A stretch of DNA of 64,000 nt from Litoreibacter ascidiaceicola (GTDB lineage: Bacteria > Pseudomonadota > Alphaproteobacteria > Rhodobacterales > Rhodobacteraceae), in assembly GCF_900129235.1 (NCBI RefSeq), contig NZ_FQUV01000001.1, positions 1-64,000 on the forward strand, read 5' to 3'. Positions 9,201 through 17,371 of this stretch are shown piece after piece (position 1 is the stretch's first letter; every line of letters starts with the position of its first letter). The notes beneath the pieces were generated by a model. It had not been told where the DNA came from and did not search any database. It saw only the letters and a list, made by a program, of their open reading frames with translations. Both the position numbers and the translations under genes were made by a program.

Positions 9201-9624
9201 TCATGCAGATCATATAGCTCTCCAAAAAATTCGTCGCGGCCGCCCCATCACTCAGCAAGACCTTGATGAACTTGAAGCGATGTTAGTGGAGCTTGGGGTT
9301 TCGGATCGAGAAGAGTTGGAAGAAATAGAAAATTCTGTAGGGCTGGCCGGTTTCTTACGTCAATTGACGGGATTGGACCGAGCGGCCGCAAAAGAAGCTT
9401 TTTCCGAGTTTGCTTCGGAGAATTCGTTGTCAGCAGATCAAAGTGAGTTCATGGATTTGCTTGTAGATTTCTTGACGGAAAACGGAACTGTTGACCCGAG
9501 ATTGTTTTACGAAAGCCCTTTCACTGACATTGACGATATGGGCGTCGTAGGGGTCTTTCGTAAACCTCAAATACGAGAGCTTATCGAGATCGTTGAACGT
9601 TTGAACCAAGTCGTTGCGTCCTGA
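6229..9624 (+). pseudogene. hsdR: Type I restriction enzyme, HsdR subunit, interrupted by an amber codon at codon 36
   Basis: The motor and nuclease subunit of the type I enzyme. An in-frame start at 6229 gives the expected family N-terminus (FLSEEFPNLLGPAQKAE, then GACFY), but codon 36 is TAG (6334-6336); the frame then continues as RLTLEIALKWLYRRD without any further defect to 9624. Numbered on the full frame, the nuclease motif is D257...E272-A-K274, Walker A ATGSGKT is 386-392, DEAH is 489-492, and the helicase VGRGTR motif follows. A coiled-coil rich in Ala and Glu lies near residues 165-210. Restart at the TTG at 6358 would lose 43 residues. The stop may be a real mutation, a suppressible codon or a sequencing error. 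Confidence 0.9.
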
Positions 9625-9718
9625 TCTGTCAAAAAACGGGCGACACTTCAGGGCGGATTCCTCAAACTGGAAGTTGATAAGTAATCCTTTGACCTGAACA
9701 AGAGTTTTTGATCCAACA
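9625..9718. other. Short A+T-rich gap after hsdR
   Basis: No gene, clear hairpin terminator or repeat is visible between the hsdR stop and the truncated fragment on the opposite strand. Confidence 0.3.
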
Positions 9719-10019
9719 TCAGTTGGCTTCTCTGAGTAAGAGGCGCCGGATGGCGCGATCTACTGCGACGAATGCTTGCTGCTTACTTACTCCGGTTTCG
9801 ACAAGAACTTGATTGCGAATATCCATTCGGAATTCCGCCAGTTTGCTCGGTTCGAATTCTTCCCTTCGAAGTTCTACGAGCTCTTCAGCACGACGACGCT
9901 GCGGAGATAATGAAGCTCCCCTGCGGTCCGACCAAGGAAAAGGTCCCTTTATTTCAATAGTATAGAGGTGCCCACTTTTATCTCGATTGGCCCGCCACTT
10001 TAGCTTCCAGTTTACGTTA
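9719..10019 (-). pseudogene. Truncated hypothetical reading frame abutting the 3' end of gloB
   Basis: The minus-strand frame gives about 97 plausible residues (NVNWKLKWRANRDKSGHLYT to the C-terminus RAIRRLLLREAN). No start codon is present between the gloB stop and the first credible residue; further upstream the frame runs into gloB, where the translation is only a shadow of that gene. The fragment therefore seems to have lost its 5' end at the junction with gloB. No family is recognised. It is A+T-richer than gloB and probably belongs to the island. It may alternatively be non-coding. Confidence 0.4.
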
Positions 10020-10772
10020 AAAATTATCCTTACGGCGACGCAACTCGGCGAACACCTCAGCGTCGCTAGCCTGCTCCATCCCAAGCTCCGCACGAAGCGA
10101 CGGATCAGCGCAGCGCAAGAACGGGTTGGTCGCAAGTTCCGCCGCTATGGTGGACGGGACGGTCGGGTCGCCCTGCTCTCTCAGTTGCTCCACCTCGATA
10201 GCGCGATTGCGCAGTGCCATGTTGCTCGGGTCAACGGAGACTGCAAAACTTGCATTCGACAACGTGTATTCATGCGCGCAATAGACTTTGGTTTCCTCGG
10301 GCAAAGCCATCAGTTTTTGCAGGCTCGCCCACATATCCGATGGCGCCCCTTCGAACAGGCGGCCGCAGCCCATCACGAACAATGTATCCCCTGTGAAAAC
10401 AATGCCTTCCGATGCGATATGAAAGTTGAGCATATCCATCGTGTGCCCCGGGGTGTGGATGATATCGACCTTTCGTCCCGCGAAAGACATGCTGTCACCG
10501 CCGGCCAGAACGCGGTCAACCCCGTCAATGCCCGCAGGGCCGTAAACCGTGGCCCCGCTTGCCTCTTTCAACGCCAGCAACCCGGTGATGTGGTCATGGT
10601 GGTGATGCGTCACCCAGATTTGGGTCGGCGTCCAGCCGGTTTCCGCGATCGCAGCCAGATAGGACGGGCCGTGCCCTGCATCGACTGCCGCGGTCTCGCC
10701 CGTGTCAGGGTCGTGGATCAACACCCCATAGTTTTCGAGGGGCGGATGGGGGAATTGGTGGATTTGCAGCAC
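10017..10772 (-). CDS. gloB: Hydroxyacylglutathione hydrolase (glyoxalase II)
   Basis: Hydrolyses S-lactoylglutathione to lactate and glutathione, the second step of methylglyoxal detoxification in the cytoplasm. The metallo-beta-lactamase fold is marked by THHHHDHITG (about residues 54-63), the HTPGHT loop, FTGDTLF with the bridging Asp, and CAHEYT. The C-terminal glutathione-binding extension of glyoxalase II is present, ending RRRKDNF. Length (251 residues) is normal. The start is GTG, supported by CCGGAGG eight bases upstream. Its 3' end is the point where the ordinary chromosome meets the restriction island. Confidence 0.95.
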   Translation of the reverse strand: MLQIHQFPHPPLENYGVLIHDPDTGETAAVDAGHGPSYLAAIAETGWTPTQIWVTHHHHDHITGLLALKEASGATVYGPAGIDGVDRVLAGGDSMSFAGRKVDIIHTPGHTMDMLNFHIASEGIVFTGDTLFVMGCGRLFEGAPSDMWASLQKLMALPEETKVYCAHEYTLSNASFAVSVDPSNMALRNRAIEVEQLREQGDPTVPSTIAAELATNPFLRCADPSLRAELGMEQASDAEVFAELRRRKDNF

Positions 10773-10801
10773 GGAACGGCCTCCGGAGTGTAAGATGGGT
10801 G

Positions 10802-11560
10802 TTAAGGCGTAAAGCTCTTGGCGCAGTCACGCAAGGCAGCGCTGAGCAGCGCCACATCCGAGGCAACGGCCACCATCGTGGCCCCCATCTCTACATAATG
10901 CGCGGCGCGCTCCGGCTTGAAGCTTAACGCGCCCGCGATCTTGCCAGACGCCGCGATCCAGCGCAACGCGTCGTCGATCGCTGCTTGCACTTCCGGTGCA
11001 TCCAGATCGTGCAAATAGCCCATGGAGGCCGCCAGATCGGTAGGACCGATAAACGCGCCGTCAACACCCTCCACCGCGCAAATCGCGTCGAGGTTTTTCA
11101 ACGCGGTGACGCTTTCGATCTGAACGATCAGGCACACACGATCGTTGGCCTGCGCGATGTAATCGGTGTCATGGTTGTAACCGGACGCCCGCACCAAAGC
11201 CGCCCCGATCCCACGGGTGCCTTGCGGGAATGACTTCGACGGGTAGCGCATGGCGCAGGCCATTTCATCGGCCTGCTCGGGTGTGTCGACCATCGGCACC
11301 ACCACCGTGTGTAGCCCCAGATCAAGCACTTGCTTGATCATCCAGACTTCAGCTTTTGGAACCCGCACGCAGGCCTCCGGCCCGAGTACCCGCGCCTGTT
11401 CGGCTATGGCCGCAATGTCGTAAGGGCCGTGTTCGCCGTCGATCAGGCACCAGTCAAAGCCCGCGGTCGCGGCAATCTCGGCACTGGCGGCATTTCCAAG
11501 GCCAAGCCACACCCCGCGCTGAACCAGTCCCGAGCAGAGCCTCGATTTCAGTGATGCCAT
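10802..11560 (-). CDS. HpcH/HpaI family aldolase
   Basis: Class II metal-dependent aldolase of the 4-hydroxy-2-oxoheptanedioate/2-keto-3-deoxy sugar-acid aldolase family, cleaving a hydroxy-oxo acid to pyruvate and an aldehyde. Family motifs are visible: WCLIDGEHGP, the hinge VVVPMVDTPEQADEM, the metal-ligand segment QIESVTALKNLD, and FIGPTDLAASMG. Length with the chosen ATG (252 residues) is that of the family; a longer frame upstream adds unrelated sequence. It is divergent from a TRAP transporter operon, suggesting that the imported organic acid is degraded by this enzyme. The true substrate cannot be told from sequence. Confidence 0.9.
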   Translation of the reverse strand: MASLKSRLCSGLVQRGVWLGLGNAASAEIAATAGFDWCLIDGEHGPYDIAAIAEQARVLGPEACVRVPKAEVWMIKQVLDLGLHTVVVPMVDTPEQADEMACAMRYPSKSFPQGTRGIGAALVRASGYNHDTDYIAQANDRVCLIVQIESVTALKNLDAICAVEGVDGAFIGPTDLAASMGYLHDLDAPEVQAAIDDALRWIAASGKIAGALSFKPERAAHYVEMGATMVAVASDVALLSAALRDCAKSFTP

Positions 11561-11631
11561 GACACAAACCTTTCGCAACAAAACGGGTTGAACCCGAGGG
11601 CAATTAATCACATGCTCTGTCTCACAAAAAT

Positions 11632-11646
11632 GGATGAAATACATCC
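11632..11646. promoter_or_regulatory. Possible operator: inverted repeat GGATG-N5-CATCC before dctP
   Basis: A perfect 5-base inverted repeat with a 5-base centre lies just upstream of the dctP ribosome-binding site, in the divergent region shared with the aldolase gene. It could bind a dimeric regulator of the transporter. Five-base arms can occur by chance, so this is weak. Confidence 0.25.
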
Positions 11647-11662
11647 TGTCTGGGAGGACTCT

Positions 11663-12676
11663 ATGAATAAACTTTTGAAAACCACCTCGGTGGTGGCTCT
11701 TACCTTTGCATTCGTCGGCGAAGCTGCGGCGACGGAATGGAATGTCTCTGTCTGGGGCAAACGCCGCGCGTTTACCGAGCATGTGGAGAAGCTGGCCGAA
11801 CTGGTTTCCGAGAAGACCGGCGGCGAATTCACCATGAATGTCAGCTATGGCGGCCTGTCCAAGAACCGCGAGAACCTTGACGGCATCTCCATCGGCGCGT
11901 TCGAGATGGCGCAGTTTTGTGCGGGCTATCACCCCGATAAAAACCGCGTGGTGACTGTGCTGGAGCTGCCGTTCCTTGGTGTGTCCAATCTAGAGGAAGA
12001 AGTTGCCGTTTCGCGCGCTGTTTACGCGCACCCCGCTGCCACTGAAGAAATGGCACAGTGGAATGCGAAGCTGCTGATGACCTCGCCGATGCCGCAATAC
12101 AACATCGTCGGCACCGGTGAGCCGCGCGACACCCTTGAAAAGATGCAAGGCATGCGCGTTCGGGCAACGGGCGGTCTTGGTGCCGCCTTCGAAGCTGCGG
12201 GCGCTGTCCCGACATCGGTGACCGCGACCGAGGCCTATCAAGCGATGGAATCCGGCGTGGTCGACACGGTGGCCTTCGCGCAACACGCGCACCTGTCCTT
12301 CGGCACCATCAACCAAGCCGACTGGTGGACCGCCAACCTGAACCCCGGCACGGTGAACTGCCCTGTGGTCGTCAACATCGACGCCTACGAGTCGCTGTCT
12401 GACGTCGAACGCGAGGCGCTCGACAGCTCGATCCCCGAGGCACTGGACCACTACCTCGCCAACTATGGCGAGCTGCTGAAGAAGTGGGATTCGGTTCTGG
12501 AAGAAAAGGGCGTGCAGAAAGTCGAGATCGACCAATCCGTGATCGACGAGTTCCGCGCCAAGGCCGCCGATCCGGCGCGTGATGCGTGGATCGCCGACAT
12601 GGAAGCCCAAGGCATTCCGGGCCAGGAGCTGTATGACCTCGTGATCAAAACGCTCGCCGACACGCGCGGCAGCTAA
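11663..12676 (+). CDS. dctP: TRAP transporter, periplasmic substrate-binding subunit (DctP family)
   Basis: Periplasmic solute receptor that delivers an organic acid to the DctQM membrane pair. A Sec signal peptide (MNKLLKTTSVVALTFAFVGE, cleaved after AAA) leads into the DctP fold; the family segment RVRATGGLGAAFEAAGAVPT with the carboxylate-binding Arg is about residues 160-180, and VDTVAFAQHAHLS follows. Length 337. The start at 11663 has GGGAGGA close upstream and gives a clean signal peptide; the longer frame from 11588 does not. First gene of a dctP-dctQ-dctM operon. The substrate is unknown; the divergent aldolase suggests a hydroxy- or keto-acid. Confidence 0.93.
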   Translation: MNKLLKTTSVVALTFAFVGEAAATEWNVSVWGKRRAFTEHVEKLAELVSEKTGGEFTMNVSYGGLSKNRENLDGISIGAFEMAQFCAGYHPDKNRVVTVLELPFLGVSNLEEEVAVSRAVYAHPAATEEMAQWNAKLLMTSPMPQYNIVGTGEPRDTLEKMQGMRVRATGGLGAAFEAAGAVPTSVTATEAYQAMESGVVDTVAFAQHAHLSFGTINQADWWTANLNPGTVNCPVVVNIDAYESLSDVEREALDSSIPEALDHYLANYGELLKKWDSVLEEKGVQKVEIDQSVIDEFRAKAADPARDAWIADMEAQGIPGQELYDLVIKTLADTRGS

Positions 12677-12683
12677 AGACAAA

Positions 12684-12707
12684 GCGGCGCCCTATTGCGG
12701 GCGCCGC
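12684..12707 (+). terminator. Hairpin between dctP and dctQ (attenuator-like)
   Basis: Perfect 9-base stem GCGGCGCCC / GGGCGCCGC with a 6-base loop, followed by ATCTTTATT. Such hairpins between the receptor gene and the membrane genes commonly lower expression of the latter and protect the receptor transcript. Confidence 0.75.
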
Positions 12708-12730
12708 ATCTTTATTCGGGGGAAGTTTAT

Positions 12731-13360
12731 ATGGCCGGATCAGCCGCAGTGCTGGAAGATTCCAGCATTCTAAGCAGGCTCGACCGCGCATTGGTACCAC
12801 TGGAGCGCTTCTTCGCGTTGGTGTCGGGACTTGCGGTTTTTTCCTTGATGTTTTTGGCGGCCTATTCGGTCACGGGGCGCAAGTTCTTTAACGCGCCGCT
12901 GTCTGGCTATGTCGATTACATCGAAGCCGCCATGCCTTTGATCGCCTTCATGGGCGTGTCCTACGTGCAGCGCGCGGGCGGACATATCCGCATGGATATC
13001 GTGATCTCGGCCCTGAGAGGCCGCGCGATGTGGTTGTTCGAGCTGATCTCCGTGCTGCTGATCCTTATCCTCATCATCGCACTTATCTGGGGCAGCTGGG
13101 CCCATTTCGACCGCAGCTTCGATATGAGCAAGCCGCTCTGGAGCCGTGACAGCTCCATCGACATCGGCCTGCCGATCTGGCCCTCAAAGCTGCTGATCCC
13201 CGTGGCGTTTTCGGTATTGGCCCTGCGACTAGTCTTGCAAGCATGGGGCTACGCTCGTGCGTTTGTCCTGAACCTTGAAAACCCCGTCGCCGTGCCGTTG
13301 ATACTGACGGTCGCCGAACAGGCCCGTTTGGAAGCCGAGCAGCTTGAGGGGGCAGACTGA
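12731..13360 (+). CDS. dctQ: TRAP transporter, small permease subunit (DctQ family)
   Basis: Four-helix membrane protein that pairs with DctM in substrate/sodium symport. Hydrophobic segments lie near residues 30-55, 65-85, 105-130 and 150-175; the family feature YIEAAMPLIAFMGVSYVQRAGGHIRMD is split here only for description and lies in the second helix and following loop. Length 209. The ATG at 12731 follows GGGGGAAG and gives the family-like N-terminus. The stop TGA shares its A with the ATG of dctM, so the two are translationally coupled. Confidence 0.92.
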   Translation: MAGSAAVLEDSSILSRLDRALVPLERFFALVSGLAVFSLMFLAAYSVTGRKFFNAPLSGYVDYIEAAMPLIAFMGVSYVQRAGGHIRMDIVISALRGRAMWLFELISVLLILILIIALIWGSWAHFDRSFDMSKPLWSRDSSIDIGLPIWPSKLLIPVAFSVLALRLVLQAWGYARAFVLNLENPVAVPLILTVAEQARLEAEQLEGAD

Positions 13361-14760
13361 TGGATGAAATCACCATCGGCCTGTGGGTCTCGGGGTTCAT
13401 GCTGGCAATGGTCGTTCTGGGCATGCGGGTGGCCTTTGCCGCTGCAATGGCGGGATTGCTTGGGTTGATTTGGCTGCGCTGGAACGGGTTCGATTACGCC
13501 CCCGACCGGCTTTGGAAATCCATCGAGATCAGCGTGAAAATCGCGGGGCAAGTGCCCCACTCCAAGGTGTCTTCCCAAGCGCTGAGCCTGATCCCGACCT
13601 TCATCCTAATCGGCTATCTGGCCTATTACGCCAAATTGACCTCGGCGCTGTTTGAGGCTGCAAAACGCTGGATCGCATGGGTTCCGGGCGGGCTGGCGGT
13701 ATCGACCGTGTTCGCCACCGCAGGCTTTGCCGCCGTGTCCGGCGCTTCTGTTGCGACCGCTGCGGTCTTTGCCCGCATCGCGATCCCCGAGATGTTGAAG
13801 ATCGGCTACAACAAACAATTCGCCGCGGGTGTCGTGGCTGCGGGCGGCACGTTGGCGTCGCTGATCCCGCCCTCGGCCATCCTCGTGATTTACGCGATCA
13901 TTGTGGAGCAGGACGTGGGCAAGCTGCTGCTCGCGGGCTTCATTCCCGGCGCGTTTTCGGCCGTGATCTATGCGCTCCTGATCATCGGGATTGCCGTTGT
14001 GTTCAAAAATGTAGGCCCGCCGGTATCCGGCTTCACGTGGCGCGAGCGGTTCGAGTCCCTGCCACCTGCCCTACCCATCGTCGCGGTGGTCGTGATTATC
14101 ATCTTCTTCGTCTACAACCCGTTCGGTGACGCGTGGGGTACCCCGACCGAGGGCGGTGCCGTCGGCGCGTTCATCGTGTTCCTGATGGCGCTCTACCGCG
14201 GGATGCGGATGACCCAGTTAAAAGAGGCTTTGATTGAGACGGCCAAGCTGACGGTGATGATCTTCACCATCATCTGGGGGGTGCTGATTTACGTGCGCTT
14301 CCTTGGGTTTGCCGATTTGCCGGGCGCATTTTCGGACTGGATTACCTCGCTTGAGACATCGCCGATGTTGATCCTAGTCTGCATCCTGCTGGCCTACGCC
14401 GTGCTGGGCATGTTCATGGACGCGATTGGGATGCTTCTCTTGACCCTGCCGGTGGTCTATCCGGCGGTCATGGCGCTGAACGGTGGCGAGGCCGTGACAG
14501 CGGCAGAGAGCACCTTCGGTATGTCCGGCACCATGTGCGCGATCTGGTTCGGGATATTGGTGGTTAAGATGGCCGAGTTTTGTCTGATCACGCCGCCCAT
14601 CGGGCTGAACTGTTTCGTTGTGGCCGGTGTGCGGGACGATCTGACCGTACAGGACGTGTTCAAAGGCGTGACGCCGTTTTTCATCGCCGACGGGTTGACC
14701 ATCGCCGCTTTGGTGGCCTTTCCGGGGATCGTTCTCTGGCTGCCGTCCCTTGCGGGGTGA
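13360..14760 (+). CDS. dctM: TRAP transporter, large permease subunit (DctM family)
   Basis: The transport channel of the TRAP system, a polytopic inner-membrane protein with about a dozen helices. Family motifs include GASVATAAVFARIAIPEMLK in the first repeat, with GGTLASLIPPSAILVIYAI close behind, and MFMDAIGMLLLTLPVVYP in the second. Length 466, somewhat longer than the commonest forms; the extra lies in the loop near residues 195-260. The start overlaps the dctQ stop by one base. No hairpin terminator follows; a dispersed repeat lies just downstream and the next gene converges. Confidence 0.95.
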   Translation: MDEITIGLWVSGFMLAMVVLGMRVAFAAAMAGLLGLIWLRWNGFDYAPDRLWKSIEISVKIAGQVPHSKVSSQALSLIPTFILIGYLAYYAKLTSALFEAAKRWIAWVPGGLAVSTVFATAGFAAVSGASVATAAVFARIAIPEMLKIGYNKQFAAGVVAAGGTLASLIPPSAILVIYAIIVEQDVGKLLLAGFIPGAFSAVIYALLIIGIAVVFKNVGPPVSGFTWRERFESLPPALPIVAVVVIIIFFVYNPFGDAWGTPTEGGAVGAFIVFLMALYRGMRMTQLKEALIETAKLTVMIFTIIWGVLIYVRFLGFADLPGAFSDWITSLETSPMLILVCILLAYAVLGMFMDAIGMLLLTLPVVYPAVMALNGGEAVTAAESTFGMSGTMCAIWFGILVVKMAEFCLITPPIGLNCFVVAGVRDDLTVQDVFKGVTPFFIADGLTIAALVAFPGIVLWLPSLAG

Positions 14761-14765
14761 TGTCA

Positions 14766-14790
14766 GTTTTTGAGTATTTGGAACCAAATG
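14766..14790. repeat. Dispersed intergenic element, short form (copy 1)
   Basis: Reads GTTTTTGAGTATTT, then two variable bases, then AACCAAATG. It matches the element at 21709-21734 in inverse orientation in nearly every base. It lies between the convergent dctM and sugar dehydrogenase genes. Elements of this type recur at gene ends in Rhodobacteraceae genomes. Confidence 0.6.
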
Positions 14791-14824
14791 GAGACATGGG
14801 GTGTGCTGCGGTCGATAGGTTGGT

Positions 14825-15913
14825 TTACGGGGTGATCTGGTAAAGCGCGCCGTCATTGACCGACAGGAACCAAATTTCACCGTTCGGGCCTTCGACCACG
14901 TCACGGACACGACCCGTCTGGGTGGATTGCAAGCGCTCTTCCTTGAGCGTTTTGGCATCCAGGCGCGAGATCATATCGAACTTCAACGAGCCCGTGAAAA
15001 AGTCGCCTTTCCAGTTTGGCCAGAGCTTGCCCGAGTAGATCATCAGACCCGACGGGGCGATTGACGGGTCCCAGTAACGATCGGGTTGCTCCATTCCGTC
15101 CTTGGACGTCCCTTCGCCAATTTTAGCGCCGGAATAGTGACGCCCGTAGCTGATCACCGGCCAGCCATAGTTTCCACCGGGTTTGATGGCGTTCAATTCG
15201 TCCCCGCCGCGCGCACCGTGTTCGACCACATAGAGGTTGCCGTTCAGATCCAGCGCCGCGCCTTGGGCATTTCGGTGACCGTAGGAATATATCTCCGGCT
15301 CCGCCCCGGGCAGACCGATGAACGGATTGTCCGGCGGCACCACGCCGCTGCGGCGCAGGCGCACGACGGTGCCGTTGTGATTTTGCAGGTCTTGCGCTTT
15401 GGGGCGTTCGCCACGCTCACCGATGGTCAGGAAGATCGTGCCATCGCGTGCTTCGACGATGCGCGAGCCGAAATGCTTGGCGGCATCACTTCCGCGCGCT
15501 TGCTGGAAGATGCGTTTGAAGCCGACAAGGGCTGTTCCGTCAGAGTTCAGTTTGCCACGACCGAGCGCGGTCCCGTAGCTGGCCCCATCCCTGTTGGCAT
15601 AGCTCAGATACACCTCTCGAGAGGTCTCGAAATCACGCGGGATCATGATGTCGAGCAGCCCGCCCTGTCCGCGATCGACCACCTTCGGTACGCCTTTTAC
15701 CTGAACGCGGCTTCCATCGGCGCGCAGATGCGTGAGCGCCCCCCCGCGCTCGCTGACCAGAATCCCGCCGTTTGGTAGGGCTTCGACGGACCAAGGCTCG
15801 TCAAACCCGTCGGCAAGTTTGGTGACCTTCAAGTTACCGGCGCTGCTGTCGAGCGCCAGCGCGGGCGGGGCAAAAGCCAAAAGGGCGGAAACTGCGAGTA
15901 TTTTCGGGTTCAT
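14825..15913 (-). CDS. PQQ-dependent aldose sugar dehydrogenase (YliI/Asd type)
   Basis: Periplasmic beta-propeller quinoprotein of the glucose/sorbosone dehydrogenase family, oxidising aldose sugars with pyrroloquinoline quinone. A Sec signal peptide (KILAVSALLAFAPPALALD) is followed by the family opening WSVEALPNGGILVSERGG. Blade motifs include DRGQGGLLDIMIPRDF, LTIGERGERPKAQDLQNHNG, SYGHRNAQGAALD and EHGARGGDELNAIKPGGNYG. Length (362 residues) is normal. It is monocistronic and divergent from livK. Whether the strain makes PQQ cannot be judged from this window. Confidence 0.92.
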   Translation of the reverse strand: MNPKILAVSALLAFAPPALALDSSAGNLKVTKLADGFDEPWSVEALPNGGILVSERGGALTHLRADGSRVQVKGVPKVVDRGQGGLLDIMIPRDFETSREVYLSYANRDGASYGTALGRGKLNSDGTALVGFKRIFQQARGSDAAKHFGSRIVEARDGTIFLTIGERGERPKAQDLQNHNGTVVRLRRSGVVPPDNPFIGLPGAEPEIYSYGHRNAQGAALDLNGNLYVVEHGARGGDELNAIKPGGNYGWPVISYGRHYSGAKIGEGTSKDGMEQPDRYWDPSIAPSGLMIYSGKLWPNWKGDFFTGSLKFDMISRLDAKTLKEERLQSTQTGRVRDVVEGPNGEIWFLSVNDGALYQITP

Positions 15914-16109
15914 TGATCACTCCACAAGCATTTGTCAGGAAGATAGCACAGCCCTCGACGGCATCCATCCCGCTAACCTGATCGTGAAGAGCCACCACGG
16001 CTTCGCGCTTCAACCTGCCGTAGAGGAAAGCCTTCCAAGCCCCCTTTTCTTTTAGGGAATCGCTGCGTAGTGTTCAGTCCATAAAAAGTTACGATCAGGG
16101 AGATCACTC

Positions 16110-17303
16110 ATGAAAAAACTGCTGCTTGCAACAACCGCCACGGCCCTTTTGGCTGGCGCTGCATTCGCTGACGGTCACGCCAAAGACGTGAAAATCGGCA
16201 TCATTCTGGGCTTCACCGGCCCGCTGGAATCGCTGGCTCAACAGATGGCTGGCGGCGCTGAAGCTGCGATCAAGGAAGTGTCTGAATCCGGCATGCTGCT
16301 GGACGGCGCAACCGTCACAGGTATCCGCGCAGACAGCACCTGCGTCGACGCGGCCGCTGCAACTTCGGCTGCGGAACGTCTGGTCACGTCCGACAAGGTC
16401 AACGCCATCATGGGCGCCGACTGTTCCGGTGTCACCGGCGCGATCCTGTCCAACGTGGCTCTGGCCAACGGCACCGTGATGATTTCGCCCTCCGCGACAT
16501 CCCCGGGCCTGTCCACTGCCGAAGATAACGGATTGTTCTTCCGCACCGCCCCGTCCGATGCCCGCCAAGGCGTTGTGATGACTGAAGTGCTGATGGAGGA
16601 AGGTATCAAATCCGTCGCTCTGACCTACACCAACAACGACTACGGCAAAGGTCTGGCCGATGCGTTCCAGTCCGCCTACGAAGCTGCTGGCGGCACCGTG
16701 ACCATTTCTGCCGCGCATGAAGACGGCAAAGCCGACTATTCCGCTGAAGTTGGTGCTTTGGCATCTGCTGGTGGTGATCGTCTGGTCGTTGCAGGCTATG
16801 TGGACCAAGGCGGCTCCGGCATTGTGCGTGCAGCATTGGATTCCGGTGCGTTCGACACGTTCCACTTCCCTGACGGCATGATCTCCGACAAGCTGGTCGA
16901 GAACTTTGGCGCAGAGATCAACGGCTCTACAGGTCAAAACCCGGGCACAGACAGCCCCGGCGCGCAGAAGTACCAAGAGCTGATTGGCGACGCGTTCAAT
17001 GCGACCTCGCCTTTCTCGGCAGAAAGCTATGACGCGGCGGCATTGATCATGCTGGCGATGCAGGCTGCCGGGTCCTCTGACTCCTCTGCACTGAAAGACA
17101 AGGTCATGGACGTTGCCAACGCTCCGGGTGAGAAGATCTACCCAGGTGAATTGGCCAAGGCGCTGGAACTGCTCAAAGCAGGGACAGATATCGACTATGT
17201 CGGCGCGTCGGCAGTTGAGCTGATCGGCGCGGGCGAGTCTGCTGGCAACTACCGCCAAGTGACCTTCACCGATGGCGCGCTGGAAGTGGTCAAGTACCGC
17301 TAG
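16110..17303 (+). CDS. livK: Branched-chain amino acid-type ABC transporter, substrate-binding protein
   Basis: Periplasmic receptor of a Liv/HAAT family ABC transporter. The signal peptide (KKLLLATTATALLAGAAFAD) is clear, followed by VKIGIILGFTGPLE and the Peripla_BP_6 fold. Ligand-contact stretches include SPSATSPGLS and TYTNNDYGKGLADAF. Length 397. Start has CAGGGAGA at the right distance. It heads the livKGF-HM operon but is separated from livG by a terminator hairpin, giving higher receptor expression. The ligand need not be leucine; linkage to two demethylase-type oxidoreductases hints at a methylated amine or amino acid, but this is inference. Confidence 0.93.
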   Translation: MKKLLLATTATALLAGAAFADGHAKDVKIGIILGFTGPLESLAQQMAGGAEAAIKEVSESGMLLDGATVTGIRADSTCVDAAAATSAAERLVTSDKVNAIMGADCSGVTGAILSNVALANGTVMISPSATSPGLSTAEDNGLFFRTAPSDARQGVVMTEVLMEEGIKSVALTYTNNDYGKGLADAFQSAYEAAGGTVTISAAHEDGKADYSAEVGALASAGGDRLVVAGYVDQGGSGIVRAALDSGAFDTFHFPDGMISDKLVENFGAEINGSTGQNPGTDSPGAQKYQELIGDAFNATSPFSAESYDAAALIMLAMQAAGSSDSSALKDKVMDVANAPGEKIYPGELAKALELLKAGTDIDYVGASAVELIGAGESAGNYRQVTFTDGALEVVKYR

Positions 17304-17326
17304 GTTCCAACGACGAAGAATTGAAG

Positions 17327-17354
17327 ACAGCCCGGAGCAATTCCGGGCTGTTTT
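17327..17354 (+). terminator. Rho-independent terminator/attenuator after livK
   Basis: Perfect 10-base stem ACAGCCCGGA / TCCGGGCTGT with a 5-base loop, followed by TTT. It lies between the receptor gene and the ATPase genes of the same transporter. Confidence 0.85.
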
Positions 17355-17371
17355 GCTAGGGGGAGACAAAA

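Noticed and set aside
11588-11662. Longer start for dctP
   Set aside because: It would place 25 extra residues before the signal peptide; the ATG at 11663 has a proper ribosome-binding site.
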